Assembly: GCA_026018925.1 (NCBI GenBank)
Contig: JAKSZU010000008.1
Location: 12,193,626 to 12,257,625, forward strand
Source of the DNA: Tupaia tana
Lineage: Eukaryota; Chordata; Mammalia; Scandentia; Tupaiidae
Reading direction: 5' to 3'
DNA: 64,000 nucleotides
Position numbers and translations under genes: made by a program. Positions within the stretch are counted from its first letter, which is position 1. The number at the start of each line of letters is the position of its first letter. Below are positions 11,542-22,012 of the stretch, in pieces. The notes beneath the pieces were generated by a model. The model was given only the letters and a program-made list of their open reading frames with translations. It was not told the DNA's origin and made no database searches.

Positions 11542-11723
11542 TTTTAAGTTTCTTCATATGTCACGATCCTCCTGCCTCAGCCTCCCAAGTCGCAGGGACT
11601 GCAGGTGCAGGCCACTGAGCCCGGCTTTGAAAGTGGGCAAGGAATTGAACCCGCGTTCCCTGTGTGGCCTCAGCCTGCCGCGTGGCAGCGACAGTCAGTG
11701 CTCGCCACTGCGGCCGCCCCGTG
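11542..11723 (-). mobile_element. Composite tRNA-7SL SINE
   Basis: Read on the minus strand, a tRNA-like head with B box gggttcaattcc (about 11640-11720) is followed by a 7SL/FLAM-like block (about 11560-11627): gccgggctcagtggcctg, then cttgggaggctgaggcagg. It ends in an A-rich tail. ttcacttt occurs on both sides of the whole unit (11534-11541 and 11724-11731), so head and 7SL part probably inserted together. 7SL-derived SINEs are known only from Euarchontoglires. Confidence 0.7.
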
Positions 11724-11801
11724 TTCACTTTCAGAGTCAGGAATGCTCCGTGACTACACCTGGCACGTTTGCGTATAAAGCATTTTAAGACTGCGTTCAC
11801 T

Positions 11802-12073
11802 GGGACCAACAGTTAGCATAATGACTATGTCCCTGGGCTCCCATGCAGTCGACTGTGGTTCAAGTCCCAGACCCGGTGGCTTAAACTCACGCCAGGCGCA
11901 CATTCGTGCCCAAGATCCCGAGAGGAGAATGGAGGAGAAGGGATTGCAGCGTGGCCATCCCCCCAGGGGGGTGATTTCTTGCTTTCTATCTCTCTGTGTC
12001 TCTCTGTCTTTCTGGCGAGTGCACGTGCCCTATAGCAAAAGCGTCTCCAAAATAATTAATTAATTAAAAAAAA
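11802..12073 (+). mobile_element. SINE-A with perfect 15-bp TSD
   Basis: Sense SINE-A from tgggaccaacagttagcata to gccctatagcaaaagcgtct and a taattaat plus A-run tail. aagactgcgttcact flanks it at 11787-11801 and 12074-12088. The perfect TSD marks a young insertion. Confidence 0.95.
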
Positions 12074-12088
12074 AAGACTGCGTTCACT

Positions 12089-13315
12089 TTCTCCCCCACC
12101 AGATGTCTGTTTTCTCCTTTGAACCTTTACAGGACGTGGCCTGTGACGTACTGTGCTGCGTTCTGCATCCGTGCGGGGTGGATTCCGTGGTCTGCGGGCG
12201 CTGGCCGTCCACACAGCACACCGGACACCGCGCTCTGTTCACCAAGCAGGCGCTTCCCAGCAGGATCCTCAGCCCTCCCTGGGTCGTCTCCCAGAGTGCT
12301 GGGCTACAGTCTGTTGCCTCTTTTGAAACCCGTGAGATCATCTCTCTTATGTTTAACAGCCTTTGGTTACTAACCATTCAATTAAGAGACACTAAGTACA
12401 ACAAAGATAAATTAGTTGAACATGCGACTTTAAATCTCCCATTAAGAATGAGGAAATTAAGAGATCACTTGATGACATTTTATGCCAGATCCGCAGCATA
12501 TTAGAATCCCTCATTGTACCTTAGTAATGACACTTGACATTATACATATTTGCAGTGTGTCTTATTAATTTTAAACACAACTGTGTTTTAGAGAACTTCA
12601 TAATTTTTAGATATTTGCATCCAGTTGATGTCGTTTTTTTAACCCTGGCTTTGAAGTGCTGTGAGAAGTGTTCTTGTATCTCAAGCAGGTAAGTCTCCTC
12701 TTTATCGCACTTCGCTTTGTACGTAAGTAGGCTCACTGTGCACGGCTTAGGATACTCCGTAAAGAGTGCAGCTTCTGTTTTCAACCTGCACGGTCTTGCT
12801 GGGATATGTGAAGTTCCTGACAAACTGCACCTTTGGTTTCTGGTCCCCTCACTTGCCAGGGAAGGGTGGTGGTGCTCTGAGAGCACATTTCAGCTCTGGG
12901 GTACTTCCCAGGAAAGACGGCGGTGCTCACGGTCAACAGCCCTACTGTGCCGACTTCGTGAGGCGGTGCATGCGAGGGCTGTAGAATTGGGGTTTTGCTC
13001 AGTGTGCACCAGATACCACCCAGGGTGGGTCATGACGCTAAGCTCTTTCAGGGTGTCATCTCTTAATTCTCACAGCTGGTATTGTTGTAACATAACAGGT
13101 AGTTATGGGGTGGGAGGGGGCAGTGAGCCCACGTGCCTGGTTACAGAGCCCTTGACCACCTGGCCAAAGAGCAACAGTGTGGTGATTTCAGGTACTAGAC
13201 GCTTCTCAGCCTTTGCAGGCAAGTGTTTTTTTCCTACTTAGAAACCATATTCTTTCAGCAGATCAGACTCACTAAAGGTTTCTCTGAACAAGGAACTTGC
13301 TACAGATGCCATTCA
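12089..13315. other. Unassigned non-coding sequence
   Basis: Mixed composition. The longest plus-strand frame (12717-13241, 174 codons) has no signal peptide, domain or repeat pattern that I recognise, and looks accidental. Confidence 0.45.
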
Positions 13316-13330
13316 AGACTTCCACTTCAG

Positions 13331-13614
13331 GGGACCAGCAATTAGCGTAATGGCTATGTCGCTGGACTTCCATGTAGTCGACCATGGTTCAAGTGTTGGA
13401 CCTGGTGGCTTAAACTCACACTGGGCACGTGTGTGTGCATGCCCAAGATCCCCAGAGGAGAATGGAGAAGAAGGGATTGCCGTGTGGCCATCCCTCCTGG
13501 GAGGGTGATTTCTCGCTTTCTGTCTCTCTGTCTCTCTCTGTCTTTCTGGTGAGCACACGTGCCCTATATCAAAAACCTCTCCAAAAAAAGAAGAAGAAAA
13601 AAAAAAAAAAAGAG
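13331..13614 (+). mobile_element. SINE-A with perfect 11-bp TSD
   Basis: Sense SINE-A (gggaccagcaattagcgta head; body with ccaagatccccagagg) with a G-interrupted A tail. ttccacttcag flanks it at 13320-13330 and 13615-13625. Confidence 0.95.
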
Positions 13615-13668
13615 TTCCACTTCAGGCATGTTTATCATATAGTGACCCTAGAAAGACCAGTGCTTCAG

Positions 13669-13938
13669 GCCAGCAGGTGACCTGGTGATTAAGGCACTCG
13701 GCTCCTACATGGCTGACTGTGGTTTGAGTCCTGGACCTGGAGGCTTGAAAATCATGCTGGTCATGTGTGCATGCGTGCGTGCCCAAGATCCCAGGAAGAT
13801 AATAGAAGAGGAGGGATTGCTGCATGGCCCTCTCCCTGGGGGGTGATTTCTCACTTTTCCTCTCACTGTTTCTCTCTGTTTCTCTCCAGTGAGTATGCAC
13901 ACCGTATGGCAGAAACATAGGGGAAGCTTGCACAACTA
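13669..13938 (+). mobile_element. SINE-B
   Basis: Sense copy: ggccagcaggtgacctggtg head, ggtttgagtcctgg B box, ctccctggggggtgattt body. The 3' end is changed to ccgtatggcagaaacata. It lies about 45 bp after the SINE-A at 13331-13614. Confidence 0.85.
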
Positions 13939-14102
13939 AAAAAATACTTGGAAGATTATTGAATGTTAATGTTACATTCTAAGTTCTAACCTTTAGGGGC
14001 CATTGCCCATTTTAAAATGATCAAATTAATATAAACACCAGTAAACTGTCAATGGGAAGATATGATTTGACCTACAAAATTAGTTTGCTACTTAAAAACT
14101 TG

Positions 14103-14369
14103 AGAACCAGCAGTTAGCGTAATGGCTATGTTGCTGGACTCCTACGTAGTCGACCGTGGTTCGCGTTCCGGACCCGGTGGCTTAAAACTCACACCGGGCG
14201 CGTGTGCGTGCGTGCCCAAGATCCCAAGAGGAGAATGGAGGAGAGGGGATTGCAGCGTGACCATCCCCCCTGGGGGGTGATTTCTCGCTTTCTGTCTCTA
14301 ATGTCTCTGTCTGTCTGTCTGGCGAGCGTACACACCCTATAGCGAAAATCTCTCCCCCACAAAAAAAAA
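14103..14369 (+). mobile_element. SINE-A, A2 subfamily
   Basis: Sense SINE-A with B box ggttcgcgttc and the extra A in ggcttaaaactcac, both shared with other A2 copies. Flanks around ttagtttgctactt and ttaatttgctactt form an imperfect TSD. Confidence 0.9.
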
Positions 14370-14573
14370 TAATTAATTTGCTACTTTCCAAAAAATCTAT
14401 CAGTTAAGTGAAGCAAAGAGAAGTAGAACTGAAATAGAACTGTTTCATACCCAACTCAATATCTAATAGCTAGTTCAAGCCCTTGACTGGACTATAAAAA
14501 AGGCACACACTAATGTTGCTGAAATGAAATTAAATGACAAAATATTCTGAAAATATTTTAAGAGATGCTTGGT

Positions 14574-14726
14574 AGTGCCAGCAGGTGGCATGTTGGTTGG
14601 GATGCTAGACTCCCACATGGCTGACCGTGGTTTGAGTCCTGGACCTGGCAGATTGCATTCTCACTTCCTCCCTCTCTCTCGTAAAATTTAAAAAATAATA
14701 ATAAATGAAATAATACTTAAAAAAAG
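14574..14726 (+). mobile_element. SINE-B with internal deletion
   Basis: The head and B box (gtttgagtcctggacctgg) join directly to the TC-rich 3' part, so most of the body is missing. agatgcttg (14563-14571) and agttgcttg (14727-14735) flank it as a TSD with one mismatch. Confidence 0.8.
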
Positions 14727-14739
14727 AGTTGCTTGAACT

Positions 14740-16780
14740 ATCAACATTTAATTTTATAGTTTGCTAGGATTATAAATATTCCACCATTAATTTGAGAGGA
14801 TAATCACAATTTCAGGTTTTTCATTAAATTTAATTTTGCTACATGCATGCATACATTCAGTGAGTCTGTATAAGACAAATCAAGTCTCCTTTTTCTTAGC
14901 CCCCCCTAGCTGTCTTCTCCATTTAACTGACATGTTGAATTCCAGTTCCAAATAACGTTCCAAGTCATATATCTAGTTTAGAACTCTTGGAATAAAATGA
15001 CATTCCTAGACAGAATTCTCCATCTTTTATCATTGTATTCTGAATCCAATGACATATCCCTCTATCTATAATGCACTGTGTTATCTTCATCCTGGAAAAA
15101 GATTTGAATAGAACGAATGTATGCTGCTTTTTATGGGAGGCTGTGAATATGCACACTTAATTTAATAAACGAAATTATATTTCTCTCATTTCCCAAACTT
15201 TAGAAAGGTTTATGGTCCTTGATTAATGGTGTGCACTGGAAGTTGTGTGGAAGTCAGGAGGAAACTGCATACGTCCCCAGAGTTACGTCCTCCCCCCGTT
15301 CAGCAGCTTCCTTACGATGGAAGCAAGAGGGTGCAGGAGTTAAAGCTGCATTCCAAGGTGAAGTGAGTTTCTGTCCAAGAACCTTCAAGGACAGACTTTC
15401 CTGCTCTTAATACTAGCTTCCCGATCCGAGGGCCTGCAAGGTGAAACCCGTACACATCCACTCGCTGCCTTGTAAACTTGATCCCTTGTAAATCTGTGAC
15501 ATTTTCCCTTGTTACAACAGTTTTATATTCTCATGTACATAAATACTGCCTTTGACGGGGTGAGGGACTGGTGCCATGAATATTCCTCTAGCAGTGGTGA
15601 AAAGCTCTGCAATAAAGCTTTGAAGTTTTAGGATAACAATCAAATGGTCCAACAAAGGGCAGGAGGAGCTAAAATAAAACCTTCACAGATGAGTGGTTTT
15701 ATTTCACGTCAACTGTGCGGTCCTAGTCCTGCCAGTCAGATGCTGCCTTTCTGCATCATCCACACGAATCAGTGAACTTTAGTGTACAAGGGTCATAAAA
15801 TATTTCATCACTTGAAGGTCATCTGTGGTGAAGCTATCATTTCTACTGTTCTGGGAAATTAGAGCTCTCTCTCGCCCTTGTCATTTGCGCTGGCGACCCA
15901 TGTGTCGGATTGGACTGCTGCTTCTCAGTTGCGAAGCTTTAAATGTAGTGGCAGATTCACACTGATTCTTAGTTTTGTGGTTTAATTTACTTGTGAGTGC
16001 CTGCATCTTGTGGGTTTTGCTCTCCAAAACAATGTATAATAGAATCCAAGATCAAAGGCATTACCTTCCACTACCCAAAGTACTTCTCCTCCTTGTCCCT
16101 TGTTTCCCTCTCAGCAGCCAGGATTTTACTTCAGGACTATTCAGTTTGGTGTGATAAATGAATTAAGACCAAAATAAGGTTCAAAACAGGACAATGTGAC
16201 AAGACATTCGTTGGGAGGAAATGAAACATACTGACTCTGTCCTGATGGGACACAGAGAGTTTGAGACATAGCTGTAACACAGAGGCGTGGATGGGAGGCC
16301 TTACCTCTCCGTTCGAGATCCTCTCACTGTAAAAATGCACAGAGCATGCGTTTTCAGATCAGAGGTCATCGTTCAGCAGGCTGCATTTCACAGAAGTCAG
16401 TGTCATCAGAACTGATTTAGGCCCAGGCTCTGCATTCCTGTCCTGAGTCTGTCTGAACACGCCAGTCGCACTCGGGGCGGTTCAGACTGACTCAGGGTCT
16501 GGCTGCAGAGCTGGGGATCGTGGCATGGACCTGCTGAGGGTGCTCCCCGTCTCTTTGGCATGTGCTTTCTCTTAGGGAATAAATAAACAAAAATTTCAAG
16601 CTTAAATGTAAAAAAGAAATACTAAATTTGACTTGAAAAGCATGTCTCATCAATTATGACATCTTTTAGAACATTGTATCCTTTATGTGTCTGTAATAGC
16701 CTCCCAGTAACTGGTTTCATTCAAAATGAGGCCTAAGGCATACTCTTCAGGGAATTCCTCTGAGCATCTCAGAGGTTTCT
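14740..16780. other. Repeat-poor, AT-rich unassigned sequence
   Basis: This is the longest SINE-free stretch in the first third of the window. Nothing in it resembles an exon with splice sites, an RNA gene or a known repeat to me. Being spared by insertions may reflect chance or constraint. Confidence 0.5.
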
Positions 16781-16790
16781 GTCTCATCAT

Positions 16791-17048
16791 CTTTTTTTTT
16801 TAGAAGTTTTTGCTATAAGGCATGTGCTCTCGTCAGAAAGACAGAGAGAGACAGAGAGATAGAAATCGAGAAATTACCACCAAGGTGAATGGCCATGCCG
16901 CAATCCCTTCTCCTCCGTTCTTCTCTTGGGATCTTGGGCATGCACGCACACACACCTGGCGTGAGCTTAAGCCACCGGGTCCGGGACTTGAACCACAGTC
17001 GGCTACATAGGAGTTCAGCGACATAGCCATTACGCTAACTGCTGGTCC
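16791..17048 (-). mobile_element. SINE-A with perfect 12-bp TSD
   Basis: Antisense SINE-A: T run, tttttgctataaggcatg, and head gccattacgctaactgctgg intact at the right. ctgtctcatcat flanks it at 16779-16790 and 17049-17060. Confidence 0.95.
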
Positions 17049-17118
17049 CTGTCTCATCATTTTTAAAGACTTACTTGAGGTTTTCCCACAAGCCCAAGCT
17101 GATGACACAGTCTAATTT

Positions 17119-17338
17119 CTTTTTTAAAATTTTTTGGAGAGATTTTTGTTCTGGGGCGCTCGCCAGAGAAACAGAGACAGAGGGACAGAAAGCGAGAAAT
17201 CACCCCATGGGGGGATGACCATGCTGCAATCCCTTCTCCTCCATTCTCCATTTTAAGCCGCCTGGTCCTGGACTTGTACCGCGGTTGACTACATGGGAGT
17301 CCAGCGATGTAACCATTACGCCATCCACTCGTCCTAAC
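17119..17338 (-). mobile_element. SINE-A with internal deletion
   Basis: Antisense copy in which cctccattctcc joins directly to attttaagccgcctgg, losing about 40 bp of body that other copies hold (the cttgggcacgcac block). tctaattt lies on both sides (17111-17118, 17343-17350). Confidence 0.85.
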
Positions 17339-17399
17339 ATGGTCTAATTTTTAATATTAACTCCACAAATAGCATTAATGTTAATAATTACAGAAGTTA

Positions 17400-17540
17400 A
17401 CATTTTTTGCATGCTTGCCATGTACATCACCTCCTTGGAAGCATTTTTCTGAGTTTTCTCACTTCATCCTCACAACATGTCCTTGGCACAGATGAGGAAA
17501 CTGAACACATGTATCCACCCTCTACTTGGGGCCGGCACTG
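17400..17540 (-). mobile_element. MIR SINE fragment
   Basis: Antisense MIR wording: tcctcacaacatgtcc, then cagatgaggaaactga. Confidence 0.6.
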
Positions 17541-18009
17541 TGTTACAGGTCTGGCTAGGCCTTTGCCTCATGCTCAGAGCCTGTCTACTAAATCATCCTC
17601 TTCAGTTGACCAAGCAGCCTCTGTAGAGGCCCAGGCACCAAAGCCACTTGAAAAGGTGAAGACCATAAGACAAAAGGCCTTGGCATTTTCATGCTCATCT
17701 CTCCAGCCAGAATTGTATTTGAAGCCAAGCAAAATGAGACAATTCCTCCAAAGACACATGCCCAGTGAAAACTTCTCATCCCAGCATCTGAGCCCTCAGA
17801 TTCCGGTTACATTGCATGCCCTGCATTTGTTTTCAGCTGTGGGTAGCTGCCCCCTTACTCCGACTTGTGTGGATTCTTGTTATTACCAGGCATTTGTGCT
17901 CGCTAAGCCCTGCTGACACAGGCACTCCACCAGCACATCTGCGTGAAGGGATTCGCAGATCTCCCGCTTTTGGGCGCAGCCTCTTCTCTGTCAGCATTCT
18001 TCATCAGAA
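17541..18009. other. Unassigned non-coding sequence
   Basis: A 169-codon plus-strand frame (17407-17916) starts inside the MIR fragment and shows no recognisable domain. I treat it as chance. Confidence 0.45.
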
Positions 18010-18829
18010 TTTTATGACCTAGAAAATCCAAAGGAATCCACAGGAAAACTCCTGGAAGTGATAAATAAATACAGTAAAGTGGCAGAACACAAAATCTACA
18101 TATAAAAATTTGTAGTAGTATTGTAGTGTACAATATTTACAATAGCCACAAAAAATATAAGATACCTACGAATAAACCTAGCCAAAGCATCTATAAGAAC
18201 TGTAAAACACTTTAAAAAATGTAAAATGACACATAAAAGTGGAAAAACATCCCATGATCCTGTATTGGAAGAACTAATATAACCAAAATGTCAATCCTAC
18301 CCAAATTAACCTACAAATTCAGTGCAATTTGGAACAGACTACCAGAGATACTCCTTATGGAAATAGAATAAAACAGTTACAAATTTGTCTGGAATCATAA
18401 GAGGCCGCATATAGCCAAAGCAATACTGTGCAAAAAGAATAAATTAGGAGACATCTCTCTTCCTGACCTCAAAATACCTGACAAAGCTGTGATAATCAAA
18501 ACAGCGTGCTATTGGCCCAAAGGCAGGCAGGCAGACCAATAAAACAGAATCGAGAACCCAGAAATAAACCTCTCAAAATACAGCCAACTGATCTTTGACA
18601 AAGGGCATAAGGTAACCCAATGGGGAAAAGGAAATCTCTTCAGAAAATGGTGCTGGAAAAATTGGATATCCATCTACAGAAAAATGAAACTGGATTCCCA
18701 TCTCTCATCATTAACAAAAATCAGCAGGTATCAAGGATCTAAATATAAAACTTCAAAATATAAAACTACTGTTGGAAAACACAGGGAAGACTTTTGGAGA
18801 TAGCAGAGTAGGCAAAGAATTCTTAAAGA

Positions 18830-18861
18830 AGACTCTCATTTAAAAAAAAAAAGACTCTCAA
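18830..18861 (+). repeat. Poly(A)-only micro-insertion with 10-bp direct repeats
   Basis: aagactctca occurs at 18830-18839 and 18852-18861. The short tttaaaaaaaaaa between them is absent from the surrounding L1 pattern. Confidence 0.6.
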
Positions 18862-19230
18862 AGCACAGGTAATAGTCCCAAAAATAGACAGGTGGGGCAA
18901 CATTAGGCTAAAAACTTCTGCACAGCAAAAGAAATAATTAAGATGAGGAAACAACTCTCAATGGGAGAATATATTCTGCTTCAGATAAGGGATTGATAAC
19001 CGGAATTTACAGAGAACTCAAACAATGTACCCATAAAAACTTAGTCCAATTAAAAGATGGGTAAATGAACTGGACAGACAACTCTGCAGCAAAGACATAC
19101 GGATGACCAAAAAAGCATATGAAAACATCCTCAACGTCTTTTATCTAAGGCAAATGCAAATCAGAATTACAATGAGATATCACCTAACCCGGTTAGAATG
19201 GCTAAAATTAGAAAACTATAAAGGATGAGC

Positions 19231-19475
19231 GGCCAGCAGGTGGTATGGGGTAGTGGTTAAGGCCCTGAACTCCCACATGGCCGACCGCAGTTGGAATCCT
19301 GGACCCAGCGGCTTTAAACTCAGGTCGGATGCATGTGTGTGCATGTCCAAAATCCCAAGAGGAGAATGAAGGAGAAGGTATTGTGGCATGGCCACCATCC
19401 CTCCACCAAGGGGCAATTTCTCACTTTCTCTCTCTGTGTCTCTAGTGAGTGCATGCCCCTTATGGCGAAGAGCTC

Positions 19476-19516
<41 letters not shown>
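19231..19516 (+). mobile_element. SINE-B nested in L1, 37-base A tail
   Basis: Sense SINE-B: ggccagcaggtggtatgggg head, aatcctggacccagcggc, 3' cccttatggcgaagagctct. A pure A run at 19480-19516 follows. L1 sequence resumes after it. Confidence 0.9.
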
Positions 19517-19518
<2 letters not shown>

Positions 19519-19845
19519 CAAGTGCTAATAAAGCTGTAGTAAAAAGGGAGCTCTCCTACACTGTTGGTGGGGATGTAAATTAGTACAGCCACTGTGGAAA
19601 GTGATATGGAGATTCCTCAGAAACCTACAAATAGAACTACTCTACAACCCAGTAATTCTACTCATTGTTATCCACCCAGAGAGAAAAACTCTCAGCTGGA
19701 AAAACATTTGCACATCAGTGTTTATTGCAGTATTATTTATGGTTGCTAGACATGAAATCAACCCAAATACTTAAGAACAGATGAGTATACTGAAAAAATG
19801 TGTCCCATGTACGCTATGGAATACTAGTCAGCCATGTATACGGGG

Positions 19846-20075
19846 GACAACTGTAACTTAGATTCTAGGAAAACCCTTGGGATGTCAGGGATTATAAACT
19901 CTGCCCTCATGGCTCTGTAAATACGTCCCAGACCATAAGTAGTGAAGTAGCACCTCTTACACTTAACCTGGTGCTTCGTCTGTACTTTGAAAAGGACTGC
20001 TATGGATTCAGTTTAAGGCACTTGTAATTATTCCCAATAGGTATAGATAGATAAGATAGACAGACAGATACATAT
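19846..20075. other. Unassigned, with GATA/CAGA run
   Basis: After the L1 break the sequence is not recognisable. An imperfect GATA/GACA run lies at 20044-20072. Confidence 0.5.
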
Positions 20076-20077
20076 TT

Positions 20078-20317
20078 TAGTTTTTGCTATAGGATGTATG
20101 CACTTGCCGAAGAGAGACAGAGAAAGGAAAAGTGAGAAATCGCTCTCCGGGGAGTGACCATGCCACAGATCCTCCTCCTCCCGTCCTCCCCTTGGGATTT
20201 TGGGCATGCACACACGTGTTCTTAGCTTGCTTTTCAAGACACCGGGTACAGGCCTGGAGCTGCACAGTCAGCCACGTGGGTCCAGCCACTTCAGCCACCG
20301 CATCACCAGCCGGCCCC
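20078..20317 (-). mobile_element. SINE-B
   Basis: Antisense SINE-B: tttttgctataggatgtatg end, ggattttgggcatgcacac, head side ccgcatcaccagccggccc. Confidence 0.8.
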
Positions 20318-20329
20318 TATATTTGTTTT

Positions 20330-20556
20330 TTTTTACAGTTTATTTCTTTCATGAGAGTGATAAACAAAAGAGAGAGAGAGAGAGAAAAGGATAAACATCT
20401 TCAGTAGATCCCACACTGCCATCCCCCCAAACTTCTCAGTCAGCCAGGCTCAAGGGTGGGCACACCTGGCATGGACAGATTGGACAATGAACCACTGAAA
20501 GTATGGATCCACTGTGTCTTGAGCAGCACGTTACCACCCCACCATTGAGCTGGTTC
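20330..20556 (-). mobile_element. SINE-C
   Basis: Antisense SINE-C: tttatttctttcatgagag tail side, a GA run at 20370-20384, and head side accattgagctggttcc. It directly follows the SINE-B copy. Confidence 0.75.
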
Positions 20557-20590
20557 CTCAAGATACATTCTCCTCAAAGAGGGCACCGCA

Positions 20591-20862
20591 GGGCTGGCAG
20601 GTGGCATGGTGGTTAAGGGCGCTGGACTCCCACATGGCCAACTGTGGTTCTAGTCCTGGACCTGAGGGCTTGAAAATTACTCTGGGTGCATGTGCATGCA
20701 AGCCCAAAATCCCAGGAGGAGAACGGAGGGAAAGAGATTGCAGCGTGGCCATCCCGCAGGGATTAACTGCTCACTTTTCCTCTCATTGTCTCTTTATGTC
20801 TCTCTACAGTGAGTGCACACACCCATGGCAAACACCTTTATTTATAAATAAATAAATAAACA
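20591..20862 (+). mobile_element. SINE-B
   Basis: Sense SINE-B: ggctggcaggtggcatggtg head, gttctagtcctggacctg, 3' cacacccatggcaaacacc, and a tail of TAAA units. Confidence 0.85.
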
Positions 20863-21175
20863 CGTGTATGCCTTGAGCATTTATGCTTTGATAAGCTCCT
20901 CCAAACAGTCCAGCAGCTCATGTACCGAGAGTCTCCATTCATTTCTAGTTAAAGTAGCTTAACCTCACTCAAAGAATGAGTTCCCTGCGTCTCTACCTGT
21001 GCCATCTGTTGTTATCCCCAGATGACACACAGTCCCTTAGACCTTTTTAACCTTTCTTTCCAATTGTAATTTCATTTTAAACCAAAAATAGCTTTTTTAT
21101 TTTTTACTATGATGACTATAATGGGTACTTAATGAAAATATGCTGCAGTATTTATTGATTACAGCTATATTGATT

Positions 21176-21418
21176 TTTCAAGTTTTTACCAGAGGGTGTA
21201 AGCTTTCTCCAGAGAGAGACAAGAGAGAGCAAAACAAGAAATCATCCCCTGGGGGGATGGCCACACCCTAGTCCCTTCTCTTCCATTCTCCTCTCAGAAT
21301 TTTGCATACACATGCACACATGCCCAGCGTGACTTTTAAGACTCTGGGTCCAGGGCTTGAACCGTGGTCAGCTATGTGGTAGTCCTGTGCCTTAGCCACT
21401 GTGCCACCTGCTGACCCT
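21176..21418 (-). mobile_element. SINE-B with 13-bp TSD
   Basis: Antisense copy. Flanks agctatattgatt (21163-21175) and agctgtattgatt (21419-21431) differ at one base. The body holds catcccctggggggatgg. Confidence 0.9.
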
Positions 21419-21591
21419 AGCTGTATTGATTCTAATCTGAATAAACTGACTTCATCAAAAATCTAATATTTTCTATGTTTCATGAATTAATTTATTAATG
21501 GAACTCTGCTACATTGTAATTTAATTCTAGTGGGCCCAGGTCACCAGCAGTAAGACAGCCGTGATTCATGATTCTAGATGGCAGGTGGCAT

Positions 21592-21804
21592 GTGCACTCA
21601 CTGGAGAGACAGACAGAAAGTGATAAATCACACCTTAGGGGTATGGCCACACCACAATCCCTTCTCTTTCCTTTTCCTCTCAGGATTTTAGGCATGCACG
21701 CACACAGACCAAATGTGAATTTCAAGTCACCAGATCCGGGACTAGAACCACAGTCAACCACATGAAAGTCCAGCAATGTAACCATTATTCCCTCTGCTGG
21801 TTCC
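21592..21804 (-). mobile_element. SINE-B with 12-bp TSD, no T run
   Basis: Antisense copy lacking the poly(T)/ctatag end: it begins at gtgcactcactggagag. ggcaggtggcat flanks it perfectly at 21580-21591 and 21805-21816, and this target resembles the head motif of SINE-B itself. Confidence 0.8.
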
Positions 21805-22012
21805 GGCAGGTGGCATTTAGTGGCACACCATTGCTTGTTCCTTTCTGTACTCGTTTCTCTCAGGTTCCAGGTCTGTGCCTGCAGGCCATGAGACAGTGGA
21901 AACTGCTAGTTGGTGTCCCCAAGTGCGAGCTTCATTCATTCCCAAAGGGAGGTCAAGTTGTAAACTGGACCTGCAGCATTTGCCAACTTGTGTTTCTGCG
22001 TTTAAAAGGTAC

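Larger units (their letters stand above)
18010..19845 (+). mobile_element. L1 LINE, ORF2 3'-half fragment (dead)
   Basis: Sense L1 from late ORF2 (aaatacagtaaagtggcag, ctgatctttgacaaagg, atggaatactagtcagcca). It is cut at both ends, carries frame breaks throughout, and is interrupted by the SINE at 19231-19516. It cannot make a protein. Confidence 0.85.

Noticed and set aside
12717..13241. A 174-codon plus-strand open frame
   Set aside because: The residue mix is not protein-like and it shares its space with other overlapping frames. No recognisable domain.
17407..17916. A 169-codon plus-strand open frame
   Set aside because: It begins inside a MIR fragment and has no recognisable domain.
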